Positions 49,671 through 58,572 of a stretch of 64,000 nucleotides of DNA are shown here, piece by piece; the first letter of the stretch is position 1; the number at the start of each line of letters is the position of its first letter. Source of the stretch: UBA11400 sp964473555 (GTDB taxonomy: Bacteria > Bacteroidota > Rhodothermia > Balneolales > HLUCCA01); the NCBI GenBank assembly GCA_964473555.1, contig CAYYPL010000005.1:1-64000 (forward strand), read 5' to 3'. The notes below the pieces were generated by a model that saw nothing but the letters and a program-made list of their open reading frames with translations, had not been told where the DNA came from and searched no databases. The position numbers were made by a program, and so were the translations under genes.

Positions 49671-51370
49671 TCGGTGCCGTGTTGATTTACCTGGCACTGG
49701 TACTTGGGTATCAGGTACAAGCAGGGGATTCCGTTAGAGCTTCTTCGGTGGCTATGGAGAGTGTTACGGATAGTGTACAGATTCAGCAGGTTGCCATGCC
49801 AACGGACTGGCGCGGGGAAGTACGTGCGTTTCGGGACTCTCAGACGCTTGGATTGCTGCCATTAGAGCCTTCGCTGTTGTTTTGGACGGGCACATGGGCG
49901 GTTTCGGCCAGGCAAGTGACCCCGGATGATGCAAAAAAACTGCGCATTGAGTTACAGGATGTACGTGCTACTTTCGTAGCAAACACAGAATATGGATATG
50001 CACGAAACTATGGAGCTGTGTTTCCATCCAATGGCAGAACAGGGTTGTATACTTTTCATGCCAGTGCGCGATATGGGGGTCTGTCCATCAATCTGGCTCC
50101 TGAAATGGTTGTATCTGAGAACAAACCCTTTCAATTGTATCCCTCAAAATATCCCGATTGGTTGTGGGATTTATTATACACCAATTATCTGAACCAGATT
50201 GATCAGCCTGAACGCTACCGCGAGTACTCGTATATGCAGTTATTGTCTGGTAATTCATCAATTGGCTATGCTACGCGAGGGATGGAAGTGGCGTTAACCA
50301 CCCGGTCGATGTGGTGGGGGCCAGGGCGAAGGAATAGCCTGTTGATGAGTACCAATGCACCTGGATTTGCACATATAAGCATCAATACCGTCCGTCCGGT
50401 CAAGCTTCCCTGGGGCGGAATTGAATTTCAGTGGTTTCTCGGCAGATTGGTAGATTCGGGCAGAGAGCCTTTACCACCACGACTGTTCGAAAATTTTCAG
50501 CCAATGCCTTATGTCCCGAAACCAGATGACTGGCGACTCTTACAAGGATTACTGGCAATTTGGCATCCGAAATGGAGTCCGGGTCTGTATATTGGGGTGG
50601 GTCGAACGGTAATGGGATACTCTGAATCGATTACACGTGTGGATCATGCGTTTTCTGTATTCAGATCATTAACCACAGAGCTTCTGGATACCGATGAGAT
50701 CCAGAATCCGGATTTACGGGAGCGTTTTGATGATAAGATTGCCGCCTATGTGCGTTATGTGATGCCTGAAGATCGGTTGGAGTTCTATGCGGAGGTGGCT
50801 AGAAATATGCGACCAGGCTCATTGCGCGACTTTCTTGCTCGTCCCGAGCATACCCTGGCTTACACGATTGGCATCAGTAAATGGTATGAGTTAGGACAAA
50901 GTGATCGGTTCTTAGGTATAGAAGCTGAGTTTACGCAGATGGAGAAGCAGAATACCTGGCAAGAACGCTATTACCAGACGTGGTACACGAGTCTGATTGT
51001 GCCGCACGGTTATACGAATCGTGGACAGATCATGGGCGCTTCAATTGGTCCCGGAAGTAATAGCCAGTATCTTGGTTTTAACTATCGTTGGAGGCAAAAT
51101 AGAGTCGGTACTTTTGTTGAACGGGTGATATACAATAATGATCTGTACTACATTTTGTTCACAACGAGCATCTACAGGTTGTGGTCGGATGTAAATTTTG
51201 GGTTGTCTGGAGAATATCGTTATGGCAAGTTCGATGTGTTCTATGATGCTACCGTGATGAGGACGTTTAATTACAAATATATTGAAACGACCACTCGTCC
51301 GGGATTTAAGTATGAGGGTAAAGACGTGTGGAATTTGAATCTCGGGCTAGGTGTCAGATACACCTTTTAG
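49667..51370 (+). CDS. Capsule-assembly Wzi-like outer-membrane protein (copy 5)
   Basis: Signal peptide at residues 1-20 (IGAVLIYLALVLGYQVQAG). Contains WWGPGRRNSLLMSTNAPGFAHISI near 222-245, RDFLARPEHTLAYTIGISKWY near 389-409 and YTNRGQIMGASIGPGSNSQYL near 448-468. Beta-barrel-type alternation throughout, and the last residue Phe fits the outer-membrane protein C-terminal rule. 567 aa. The ATGA overlap with copy 4 indicates coupling. A segment near 250-275 (FLGRLVDSGREPLPPRLF) is specific to this copy. Confidence 0.84.
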   Translation: MIGAVLIYLALVLGYQVQAGDSVRASSVAMESVTDSVQIQQVAMPTDWRGEVRAFRDSQTLGLLPLEPSLLFWTGTWAVSARQVTPDDAKKLRIELQDVRATFVANTEYGYARNYGAVFPSNGRTGLYTFHASARYGGLSINLAPEMVVSENKPFQLYPSKYPDWLWDLLYTNYLNQIDQPERYREYSYMQLLSGNSSIGYATRGMEVALTTRSMWWGPGRRNSLLMSTNAPGFAHISINTVRPVKLPWGGIEFQWFLGRLVDSGREPLPPRLFENFQPMPYVPKPDDWRLLQGLLAIWHPKWSPGLYIGVGRTVMGYSESITRVDHAFSVFRSLTTELLDTDEIQNPDLRERFDDKIAAYVRYVMPEDRLEFYAEVARNMRPGSLRDFLARPEHTLAYTIGISKWYELGQSDRFLGIEAEFTQMEKQNTWQERYYQTWYTSLIVPHGYTNRGQIMGASIGPGSNSQYLGFNYRWRQNRVGTFVERVIYNNDLYYILFTTSIYRLWSDVNFGLSGEYRYGKFDVFYDATVMRTFNYKYIETTTRPGFKYEGKDVWNLNLGLGVRYTF

Positions 51371-51451
51371 TCGCTTGGGTTTCGGGATGTATTGTGTTCG
51401 TTGAGTATTCCTTCGCAAAAACAGACGTCCAGCTTTAAATGCCACCACGTT

Positions 51452-51630
51452 CCCTCATCCCTCATCCCTCATCCCTCATCCCTCATCGCTCATCCCTCAT
51501 CGCTCATCGCTCATCGCTCATCCCTCATCGCTCCTCCCTCGTCAAAAATCTTAGCCCTGTGTACTGCAAACTGCATCCTGCGAACTTGTGCTCTGCATAC
51601 TGTGCTCTGTAATCATTGTACTGATTACTC
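51452..51630. repeat. Heptamer island: CCCTCAT/CGCTCAT array plus degenerate TGTRCTCTG-type units
   Basis: Twelve 7-bp units CCCTCAT or CGCTCAT (51452-51535) and one CCCTCGT. From 51553 to about 51620 there are degenerate units of the complementary CACAGAG/CACAGTA family (CTGTGTACTGCAAACTGC, TGTGCTCTGCATACTGTG). The 436-base gap between copy 5 and the cohesin-type gene holds no gene. The bases from 51640 to 51806 show no repeats and should hold the downstream promoter. Confidence 0.93.
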
Positions 51631-51806
51631 CGAATGAAATGAGGATTCGTTGTGAAATCTGAGCACTTTCTGCAAGGATTATCATTTTCATCACTCATAT
51701 ATATGATCGAGGGTTTGTCGGGTGATGAAGTGTGCCACTGAGCGAACTTGTCCCCCTCCCACCTCCCTTGATCTTCACATTCATTTAACGATCAAGAGGT
51801 TTAACC

Positions 51807-53957
51807 ATGAAAACAATGATTCTACTGATTTTTATTCTGATCACTTCAACCGGAGTGATTTTTGGCGCCTTTCAGAGTGAAGATCCTCCACCCCGAACAT
51901 TTCAGGTGCAAGTTCAGGAATTTTATAGCGAAGGGGACGTGATTGCAATCACGTTTGAGACCCCAGACACACTGAATATTTATGCACTGGAGGCCGATGT
52001 TCTGTTCGACCCTAAATGGTTGACCTACCAGGGTGGGACTACGGTGAGTCCACATGAAGACGCAATGTTTATTGCTGAAGCACGTGGTCCCAATCATATC
52101 GGTGTTGGATTTACACGAACTTCCAGAACAGACTCATCCTGGACCGGATCTATTTTTACGCTTACTTTTCTGGCGAAAGAAGTGCTCGATTCTACGCTAA
52201 CTTCCATTAGATTTTTAAACATCCTGGGATATGACAATCTGGGTAATTCACTGGCTGTCAATGCGATGAATCCCGTTTCGTTTACGATTATTAATGCATC
52301 TACCGGGGATGGGGATGATAGTGGTTCGGGTGACGGGGGTAGTGATGATGACGGAAATGACACGGGAGGAAGTGGTGGATTTGATCCGAATACCGATCCT
52401 GAAATTTTGGTAGATGCTTCCTATTTGTGGCAGGTTGTCGTGCAGTACACGTTTAAATTTGAAAACACGACTCCTGTAAGATCAAATTTTGCAAACCGGC
52501 ACAGACTCTTTTCTTTGGAAAAAGGAGATTTTACGTACGTGGATGGAACCTATGGAGTGAAACTGCTTCGAAGTACCGGTTGGAATGGGGCTTCGGATAA
52601 GTCAAAATTTTGGCATACGAGTGTGAATACCCAACATCAGGATAGTGTTCGTCTGCGATGGCAGCAGTATGGATCATTGTCTGGTCCTCGCGATTTTTAT
52701 GTAGAGTACAGACTCGATGAGGTAAACTGGATCAAAGTTCCGAATAGCGACTACTCCATCAACGATTCCAGTACCCCTGCCAATTCAACATATATTCTGA
52801 ATTTACCCTCTGAATTAGCCCAAAAAGAGCAGGTTGATTTTCGATGGGTAATGGCATCAGAAGTTAGAATCGATTCTTCCGGAGCTGCTATTGCATCACA
52901 AGGAACGAATATCATGGGAGGGATTTCCATTCAAGGTATCGCAGAAGATAATACGTTCTATGTGCAACGACTCGGTGATACGAACAATGACGGAAAAACG
53001 GATCACACGGATATTTTACCTATCGGTATGTTCTGGAGGTCTGCGGGTACGTTTATGAAGAATCCCCCTCCATCTGGTTGGATACGTGTCAGCAGGCAAC
53101 GGTGGTTCCCCCAGGAAGCGATGTATGCCGATACCGATGGCGATGGGTTAGTCAGTCAGTCTGACCTGGCCAGAGTGGGTCGGTACTACGGCTATACCAC
53201 CTTGTCAGAACGGGCAGGACCCGATTCGTTCACCCTGATGAAATCAGATGGACTCTCATCCAAACAGAAGTTTCGCGTATCACTGGCAAAACCTACCTTA
53301 ATCACGGGACTTTCCGGGCAAATCACTGTTCCGGGTATGGATCCGGATACCTATCGCCTACGTGTAACCAGTCCGGTACCGGACCTTTTAACCCAGGAAG
53401 CGGGTGATCTTGAGGTACTCGATGGTGTACGCCTGTTGGACTGGAGTAAAAAAACGGATGATGGATATGCCTTTGCATGGGTTGACCGTTCCATATTTTC
53501 AATGAATCGAAAAACCGTAGTGAGTCATCTTCTTGACATTGAAATCGAGCGACTGGATGGTCAACCTATCGAAAATACCCTTGAACTATCTGGCATTTCG
53601 ATTGTTGAGGCGGGTATTCATCTTAAAACGAATGCACCAATCAAGGTTGAGCAGTTACATCAACGCGGTAACGATGATGGAACCCAGTTACCCGGTGAGT
53701 TCGACCTGTTACCGGCCTACCCGAATCCGTTTAATCCCTCAACAACGGTTACCTGGACACTTCCCGAAAGCATGAGCGTTAGATTATCGCTGGTAGACAT
53801 GCTTGGTCGGGAGGTAATGGTCTTGGCGCAAGGAGAACAACAAGCAGGATATCATCGGATGCAACTCGATGCAAGCAGACTTGCCAGTGGATTCTATCTG
53901 CTTCGATTGCAGGGAGCTGGCATGCAGCGTATCCAAAAAATTGCCCTGGTGAAATAA
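51807..53957 (+). CDS. Secreted cohesin- and dockerin-containing protein with T9SS sorting domain
   Basis: Signal peptide (MILLIFILITSTGVIFGA). Residues about 35-160 resemble a cohesin fold (VQEFYSEGDVIAITFETP, ALEADVLFDPKWL, FTLTFLAKE). A Gly/Asp/Ser-rich linker spans about 165-200. A central domain precedes two dockerin-type Ca-binding loops (DTNNDGKTDHTD near 391 and DTDGDGLVSQSD near 442). A further beta domain follows, then the Por/T9SS C-terminal domain starting near 635 (YPNPFNPSTTVTWTLPE ... GFYLLRLQG). It is exported and anchored or released by the type IX system. Carrying both cohesin and dockerin, it could assemble with copies of itself or partners. 716 aa. Confidence 0.82.
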   Translation: MKTMILLIFILITSTGVIFGAFQSEDPPPRTFQVQVQEFYSEGDVIAITFETPDTLNIYALEADVLFDPKWLTYQGGTTVSPHEDAMFIAEARGPNHIGVGFTRTSRTDSSWTGSIFTLTFLAKEVLDSTLTSIRFLNILGYDNLGNSLAVNAMNPVSFTIINASTGDGDDSGSGDGGSDDDGNDTGGSGGFDPNTDPEILVDASYLWQVVVQYTFKFENTTPVRSNFANRHRLFSLEKGDFTYVDGTYGVKLLRSTGWNGASDKSKFWHTSVNTQHQDSVRLRWQQYGSLSGPRDFYVEYRLDEVNWIKVPNSDYSINDSSTPANSTYILNLPSELAQKEQVDFRWVMASEVRIDSSGAAIASQGTNIMGGISIQGIAEDNTFYVQRLGDTNNDGKTDHTDILPIGMFWRSAGTFMKNPPPSGWIRVSRQRWFPQEAMYADTDGDGLVSQSDLARVGRYYGYTTLSERAGPDSFTLMKSDGLSSKQKFRVSLAKPTLITGLSGQITVPGMDPDTYRLRVTSPVPDLLTQEAGDLEVLDGVRLLDWSKKTDDGYAFAWVDRSIFSMNRKTVVSHLLDIEIERLDGQPIENTLELSGISIVEAGIHLKTNAPIKVEQLHQRGNDDGTQLPGEFDLLPAYPNPFNPSTTVTWTLPESMSVRLSLVDMLGREVMVLAQGEQQAGYHRMQLDASRLASGFYLLRLQGAGMQRIQKIALVK

Positions 53958-53968
53958 GGTAATACCGG

Positions 53969-53990
53969 GAGGCGGGCTTTTGCTCGCCTC
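53969..53990 (+). terminator. Hairpin after the T9SS protein gene
   Basis: GAGGCGGGC-TTTT-GCTCGCCTC, 9-bp stem with one mismatch, 12 bases after the stop codon. The T-tract is poor, so termination is only probable. Confidence 0.45.
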
Positions 53991-54055
53991 TCAATATTTG
54001 TCTATTTTGAGCCGTTATCATGCTACAGTTTTCGAGGCTCTAAATAGTTTTTCCT

Positions 54056-57000
54056 ATGTGTTTATTTCGTTTGAATCCGCTCTGGTTGGGAATCTTATTG
54101 GTATTCGGTGCCTGTTCCACATCAAGCAACTTGGTCTTATTTGAGGATCCCGCAACTGGTGAAGCAGTTGAATTGACCCAGTGGGATTCGCCCTATAATT
54201 ATGAAGGTATGAATGACGCTGAGGTATTGACCCACGTTGCAGTAGAGCGCTATGTACACGATCTGTCAAGCGGTGAACTCAAAGGCAATGAAACCTTCAA
54301 CGCTCAAATGCGCATCGATTCGATCCGAGTCCATGAGGGAGATTCACTGATTGTGGTCAGTTTTGATCCCCGTTTTGCAGAAAACCCGATCCGTCCGGAG
54401 ACCATTTCCGTCGCCGATTCTGTGATCAGAATGTACCTGCCGGAGTCCTTCAAAGACTTCAGGATCCAGTTATACTCGATGGGCTATAAACTTGAGGAGT
54501 TGGTACCGGTCTATTACACCCGGGGAACCGAGTTAGAGGGAAAATTCAATGAAATCAATCCTATTGCTCCACAACAAGGTAACAGAGGTACCTCCCAGTC
54601 ACCCAGTTTTGAGCGAGGAACGGTCTCATCAGATTCCACGGGTCCGGCAATTTTAAGCAGACTGCCAAAAGCCGATCCCGCAAGTGACTTTACCTGGATA
54701 CGCCCATTGGATCGTCCGTGGTCTGCTCCCCAAGGTCTCGACTCACGCCATATCTCTATCTGGCACAGTCATGGATGGTACTATAACGCAGTGCTGGACC
54801 GTTGGGAATGGCAACGACCACGATTATTCGGTACTGTAGAGGATATGCTCCCTATGGCATTTGTAATTCCCTACATCATGCCGATGTTGGAGAATGCAGG
54901 TGCGTATGTGTGGAATCCCCGCGAGCGGGACACTCAGCCCCAGGAAGTTGTGGTAGATAACGACCGCGATTTACAATCTTTCAATGAAACGGATATACCG
55001 GTTAAGGGAAGCGTTTACACCGAAGTATCGTTGTCGGCAGACCACAGCTGGAAGCCTGGTTCTGGTATGGGATTCAATCCTCCGGTGGGGCCGATCAACG
55101 GACAACGTAATCCATTCCGAGAGGGAACCTATCGTATAGTGACCAGCGATACCGTTGAAACAACGGTTGCACGTTGGGTGCCTGAGATTCCGGAAACCGG
55201 AGATTATGCCGTTTATATCAGTTACTCATCCACCGATAGTAGTGTCACCGATGCCCATTACCGGATATTCCATGCCGGTGGTCAGACCAACTTCCTGGTG
55301 AACCAGCGCATCGCAGGTGGAACCTGGATTTATCTGGGACACTTTAGGTTCGAAGCGGGACGCGAGAATAGAGTGGAGCTCTCGAATCGAAGTGAGACTG
55401 CCGGCCTGGTAGTGTCGGCCGATGGAGTAAGGTTCGGTGGCGGGATGGGAATTGTGGAACGTGGCGGCAGAACGTCTAACCGGCCCAGGTTTCTGGAGGG
55501 GGCACGCTACAATCTTCAGTATTCGGGGATGCCCGATTCCCTGGTCTGGAAACTCAACGAAGCGAACGATTACAACGATGATTTTCAGGGAAGAGGGGAG
55601 TGGGTGAATTTCCTGCGTGGCGCACCCTATGGACCGAATGTGAATCGTAACTATGGACTCGGGGTGCCCGTCGAGGTTTCCGTGGCGTTTCATACCGATG
55701 CCGGGGTTACCCTCGATGACCGCATCGTCGGGACGCTCGGTATCTACTCGGTTCCAGATATGAATTTCAGCACGGGGTATCCAGATGGTCGGTCGAGATT
55801 GGCAAACCGCGATCTGACCGATCTGATGCAGACCCAGATCGTCCAGGATATTCACGCCCTATACGACACCACCTGGGTGCGCCGCCGGTTGTGGAACAGT
55901 CGCTACAGCGAAGCCGCCCGTCCAAATGTTCCGGCTGTGTTACTGGAACTGCTATCGCACCAGAACATGCGCGATATGGAATATGCGATGGATCCGCGTT
56001 TCCGATTTGATGTGAGCCGCTCGATATATAAGTCTATAGTCCGATTTGTGGCTTCACAGCACGGACTCGACTATCAGATTCAGCCTTTACCGGTACATCA
56101 ACTACGGGCCCATCTCGAAGGGAACTCCGTCCGACTGCAATGGGCGGCGGTCAACGATCCTCTGGAACCAACCGCAAATCCAGACCGCTTTGTAGTCTAT
56201 ACTCGTATCGAAGACGCTGGCTTCGATAACGGGATGATGGTAACCGATTCTATGGTCGTAATAAACGATCTGGAACCAGGTGTCATGTACAGTTTTATGG
56301 TCCGTGCAGCCAACGATGGTGGAGTAAGTATGCCCTCAGAGGTCATCACAGTGTTATACCAGGGTAGTGCGTTGAATGCAATGGTAGTCAACGGATTTAC
56401 CCGGATTGGTCCACCGCAGATCATCAAAAAAGGTGATTTCCGTGGCTTTGCCAGCTTCATAGATGCGGGGGTTCCAGACCGTTACGACATCGGTCACGTG
56501 GGTGAGCAGGTAAATTTCAACCTGCACGATGAATGGATCGAAAACGACAATCCTGGTCACGGTATGAGCCTGGGTAATATGGAAACAGAGATTTTCGCGG
56601 GCAATACCTTCGATTTTGCCCGGATTCATGTCGATGCATTGCGTCAGTCTGGTATGAATGTGGTCACGGTAAGTCATTCAGCCGTTGAAGCCGGATTGGT
56701 GAGCCCTGCAGGCTATGCTCTCATCGATCTGATCTTAGGCAAACAACGCCAACTACCCAATCAGTCAGGTAGAATGGATGAAGTGAAAGGCCATGAATTT
56801 GAGATTTACGGTCCTGGAATGCAAACTTTACTAACATTGGCGGCCAGAAACTGTGCTGCACTGCTCGTGAGCGGAGCCCACGTGGGAACCGACCTGATCC
56901 ATCGACCACAGCCAGACTCGGCAACTCACGCCTTCGCAAAAAATATCCTTCGGTATGATTTTACTGCGAACCATGCCTCCCGATCCGGTGTGGTGAGTAT

Positions 57001-57304
57001 CACAGATGGGTCCCAAAATCTGACTCCCGGTGCGCTGCAACCCATTATTCGATTCAACACCCAGTTCAGTCGGGATATGTACCGGGTTGATGCTCCGGAC
57101 GCTATCAAACCAGTGGGTAATACGGCCAAAACCTGGCTCCGGTACACCGAAAACGAATTCAGTGCAGGAGTCTATTCCGAGGCCAATAACTACAAAAGTG
57201 TGGTTCTTGGATTTCCCTTCGAGACGGTTCTTGGACAACAGGAAAGACATACTTTCATGAATGAGATTCTCACGAAGCTGGGGATCATGATCAAACAGGA
57301 CTAA
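54056..57304 (+). CDS. Lipoprotein with split amidase-like domain, golvesin-type insert and FN3 domain
   Basis: Signal peptide with lipobox VFGAC (Cys20), so a lipid-anchored envelope protein. An N-acetylmuramoyl-L-alanine amidase-like core appears in two parts. The first is HISIWHSHGWYYN with TVEDM (about 230-265). The second is VSVAFHTDAG (about 545) and VPAVLLELLSHQNM (about 625). A golvesin/xanthan-lyase-like beta domain (EIPETGDYAVYISYSS, VVSADGVRFGGG, about 360-465) lies between them. An FN3-like domain follows near 680-770, then a catalytic-like C-terminal domain (SHSAVEAG, near 860). 1,082 aa. Probably acts on peptidoglycan or glycan at the envelope. The exact substrate is unknown. 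Follows the T9SS gene. Confidence 0.7.
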   Translation: MCLFRLNPLWLGILLVFGACSTSSNLVLFEDPATGEAVELTQWDSPYNYEGMNDAEVLTHVAVERYVHDLSSGELKGNETFNAQMRIDSIRVHEGDSLIVVSFDPRFAENPIRPETISVADSVIRMYLPESFKDFRIQLYSMGYKLEELVPVYYTRGTELEGKFNEINPIAPQQGNRGTSQSPSFERGTVSSDSTGPAILSRLPKADPASDFTWIRPLDRPWSAPQGLDSRHISIWHSHGWYYNAVLDRWEWQRPRLFGTVEDMLPMAFVIPYIMPMLENAGAYVWNPRERDTQPQEVVVDNDRDLQSFNETDIPVKGSVYTEVSLSADHSWKPGSGMGFNPPVGPINGQRNPFREGTYRIVTSDTVETTVARWVPEIPETGDYAVYISYSSTDSSVTDAHYRIFHAGGQTNFLVNQRIAGGTWIYLGHFRFEAGRENRVELSNRSETAGLVVSADGVRFGGGMGIVERGGRTSNRPRFLEGARYNLQYSGMPDSLVWKLNEANDYNDDFQGRGEWVNFLRGAPYGPNVNRNYGLGVPVEVSVAFHTDAGVTLDDRIVGTLGIYSVPDMNFSTGYPDGRSRLANRDLTDLMQTQIVQDIHALYDTTWVRRRLWNSRYSEAARPNVPAVLLELLSHQNMRDMEYAMDPRFRFDVSRSIYKSIVRFVASQHGLDYQIQPLPVHQLRAHLEGNSVRLQWAAVNDPLEPTANPDRFVVYTRIEDAGFDNGMMVTDSMVVINDLEPGVMYSFMVRAANDGGVSMPSEVITVLYQGSALNAMVVNGFTRIGPPQIIKKGDFRGFASFIDAGVPDRYDIGHVGEQVNFNLHDEWIENDNPGHGMSLGNMETEIFAGNTFDFARIHVDALRQSGMNVVTVSHSAVEAGLVSPAGYALIDLILGKQRQLPNQSGRMDEVKGHEFEIYGPGMQTLLTLAARNCAALLVSGAHVGTDLIHRPQPDSATHAFAKNILRYDFTANHASRSGVVSITDGSQNLTPGALQPIIRFNTQFSRDMYRVDAPDAIKPVGNTAKTWLRYTENEFSAGVYSEANNYKSVVLGFPFETVLGQQERHTFMNEILTKLGIMIKQD

Positions 57305-57306
57305 AC

Positions 57307-57382
57307 GGATCCCTGTCGGTGGGATCACGCTTCAAAAGGTTGAGTCATCAGGGACCCGCTCAACGTGATTTGGATCCTTTTT
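57307..57382 (+). terminator. Probable terminator after the amidase-like gene
   Basis: GGATCC (57307-57312) and GATCACG pair with CGTGAT (57364-57369) and GGATCC (57372-57377), followed by TTTTT. An inner TTGAG/CTCAA pair strengthens the stem. Placed between the stop codon and galE. Confidence 0.45.
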
Positions 57383-57470
57383 GGTAAAAAACACTCGATA
57401 ATCGTTCTCTTATCGGACGAACTTCTTATATTTTTCAGGAATCTGGAACTTAATTAAATAGACTGTATTT

Positions 57471-58484
57471 ATGAAAATTTTGGTCACTGGAGGCCTTGGA
57501 TACATCGGATCACACACCGTGGCTGAACTGTATCGAAATGGTCACGAAGCTGTAATCATCGACGATCTGTCCAACTCGACTCTGGACGTCTTGCCTGCGA
57601 TCGAGAAATTGACAGGGACAAAAATTCCCTTTTATCAGATCGACATACTCCATGAATCGGGGCTGGAGCGCATCTTTGAACAGGAATTTCCGATCGATGG
57701 AATCATCCATTTTGCCGCGAAGAAATCCGTTTCAGAGTCTCTGGACGAGCCGTTGATCTACTATGAAAACAATATCAAAGGACTCCTGAATATCATGCGA
57801 TTAGTAGAGGATTTCAACGTACCCTACCTCGTATTTTCCAGTAGTTGTACAGTCTATGGACAGCCTGAAAGCGTGCCGGTATCTGAGTCTACGCCAACAA
57901 CCCGTTCTGTTACACCCTACGGTAACTCCAAGCTCATCGCTGAAATGATGCTGGAAGAGTACACCAGGCTTCGAAAAAATCTTGGTACCGTAATGCTCAG
58001 GTATTTCAATCCGGTAGGCGCCCATGAGTCGGCTTTGATCGGGGAGCTTCCACGCGGAGTCCCGGCCAACCTGATGCCGTTTATTACCCAAACAGCAGCG
58101 GGAGTCAGAGATACCCTGAAAGTTTTCGGATCCGATTACGATACCCGTGACGGTACCGCCATCCGTGACTACATCCACGTGGTGGATTTGGCTGATGCCC
58201 ATGTGAAAGCGATCGAATGGTTGCAAAAGCATCCCGGCGAGGTAGAATTTTTCAATATAGGCACAGGAAACGGACAGACAGTGCTTGAAGTCATTGATTC
58301 CTTTGAGCGCAGTACGGGTCAGAAGTTGAAATATGAACTGGTCGCGCGTCGTCAGGGTGACATTGAGCAGATTTGGGCCGACACCACCAAAGCTGACCAG
58401 GTTTTAGGCTGGAAAGCGAAGCGATCTCTCGACGAAATGACGAAAAGTGCATGGGAGTGGGAGAAAACGCTACGGGAAAAATAG
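57471..58484 (+). CDS. galE: UDP-glucose 4-epimerase
   Basis: GalE interconverts UDP-glucose and UDP-galactose (or the GlcNAc/GalNAc pair). NAD loop VTGGLGYIGSHTVAEL (5-20), HFAAKKSVSESL near 81-92, catalytic Ser in FSSSCTVYG near 122-130 and YGNSK near 147-151. RYFNPVGAHESALIGE near 174-189 and IRDYIHVVDLADAH near 229-242 are standard GalE segments. 337 aa, typical. Supplies a galactose-type donor that would fit an acceptor for the GT11 enzyme. Confidence 0.95.
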   Translation: MKILVTGGLGYIGSHTVAELYRNGHEAVIIDDLSNSTLDVLPAIEKLTGTKIPFYQIDILHESGLERIFEQEFPIDGIIHFAAKKSVSESLDEPLIYYENNIKGLLNIMRLVEDFNVPYLVFSSSCTVYGQPESVPVSESTPTTRSVTPYGNSKLIAEMMLEEYTRLRKNLGTVMLRYFNPVGAHESALIGELPRGVPANLMPFITQTAAGVRDTLKVFGSDYDTRDGTAIRDYIHVVDLADAHVKAIEWLQKHPGEVEFFNIGTGNGQTVLEVIDSFERSTGQKLKYELVARRQGDIEQIWADTTKADQVLGWKAKRSLDEMTKSAWEWEKTLREK

Positions 58485-58509
58485 TGTCATAACTAGTTAT
58501 TTTACTTAG

Positions 58510-58565
58510 CGTTTTCCGTTTTCCGTTCTCCGTTTTCCGTTCTCCGTTCTCAGTTCTCTGTTTTC
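58510..58565. repeat. Heptamer array CGTTTTC/CGTTCTC
   Basis: Eight 7-bp units, CGTTTTC or CGTTCTC with the last two changed at the first base (AGTTCTC, TGTTTTC). Lies between galE and the start of the membrane glycosyltransferase, 7 bases before its ATG, so it occupies the place of its leader and ribosome-binding site. Confidence 0.95.
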
Positions 58566-58572
58566 CATATAT

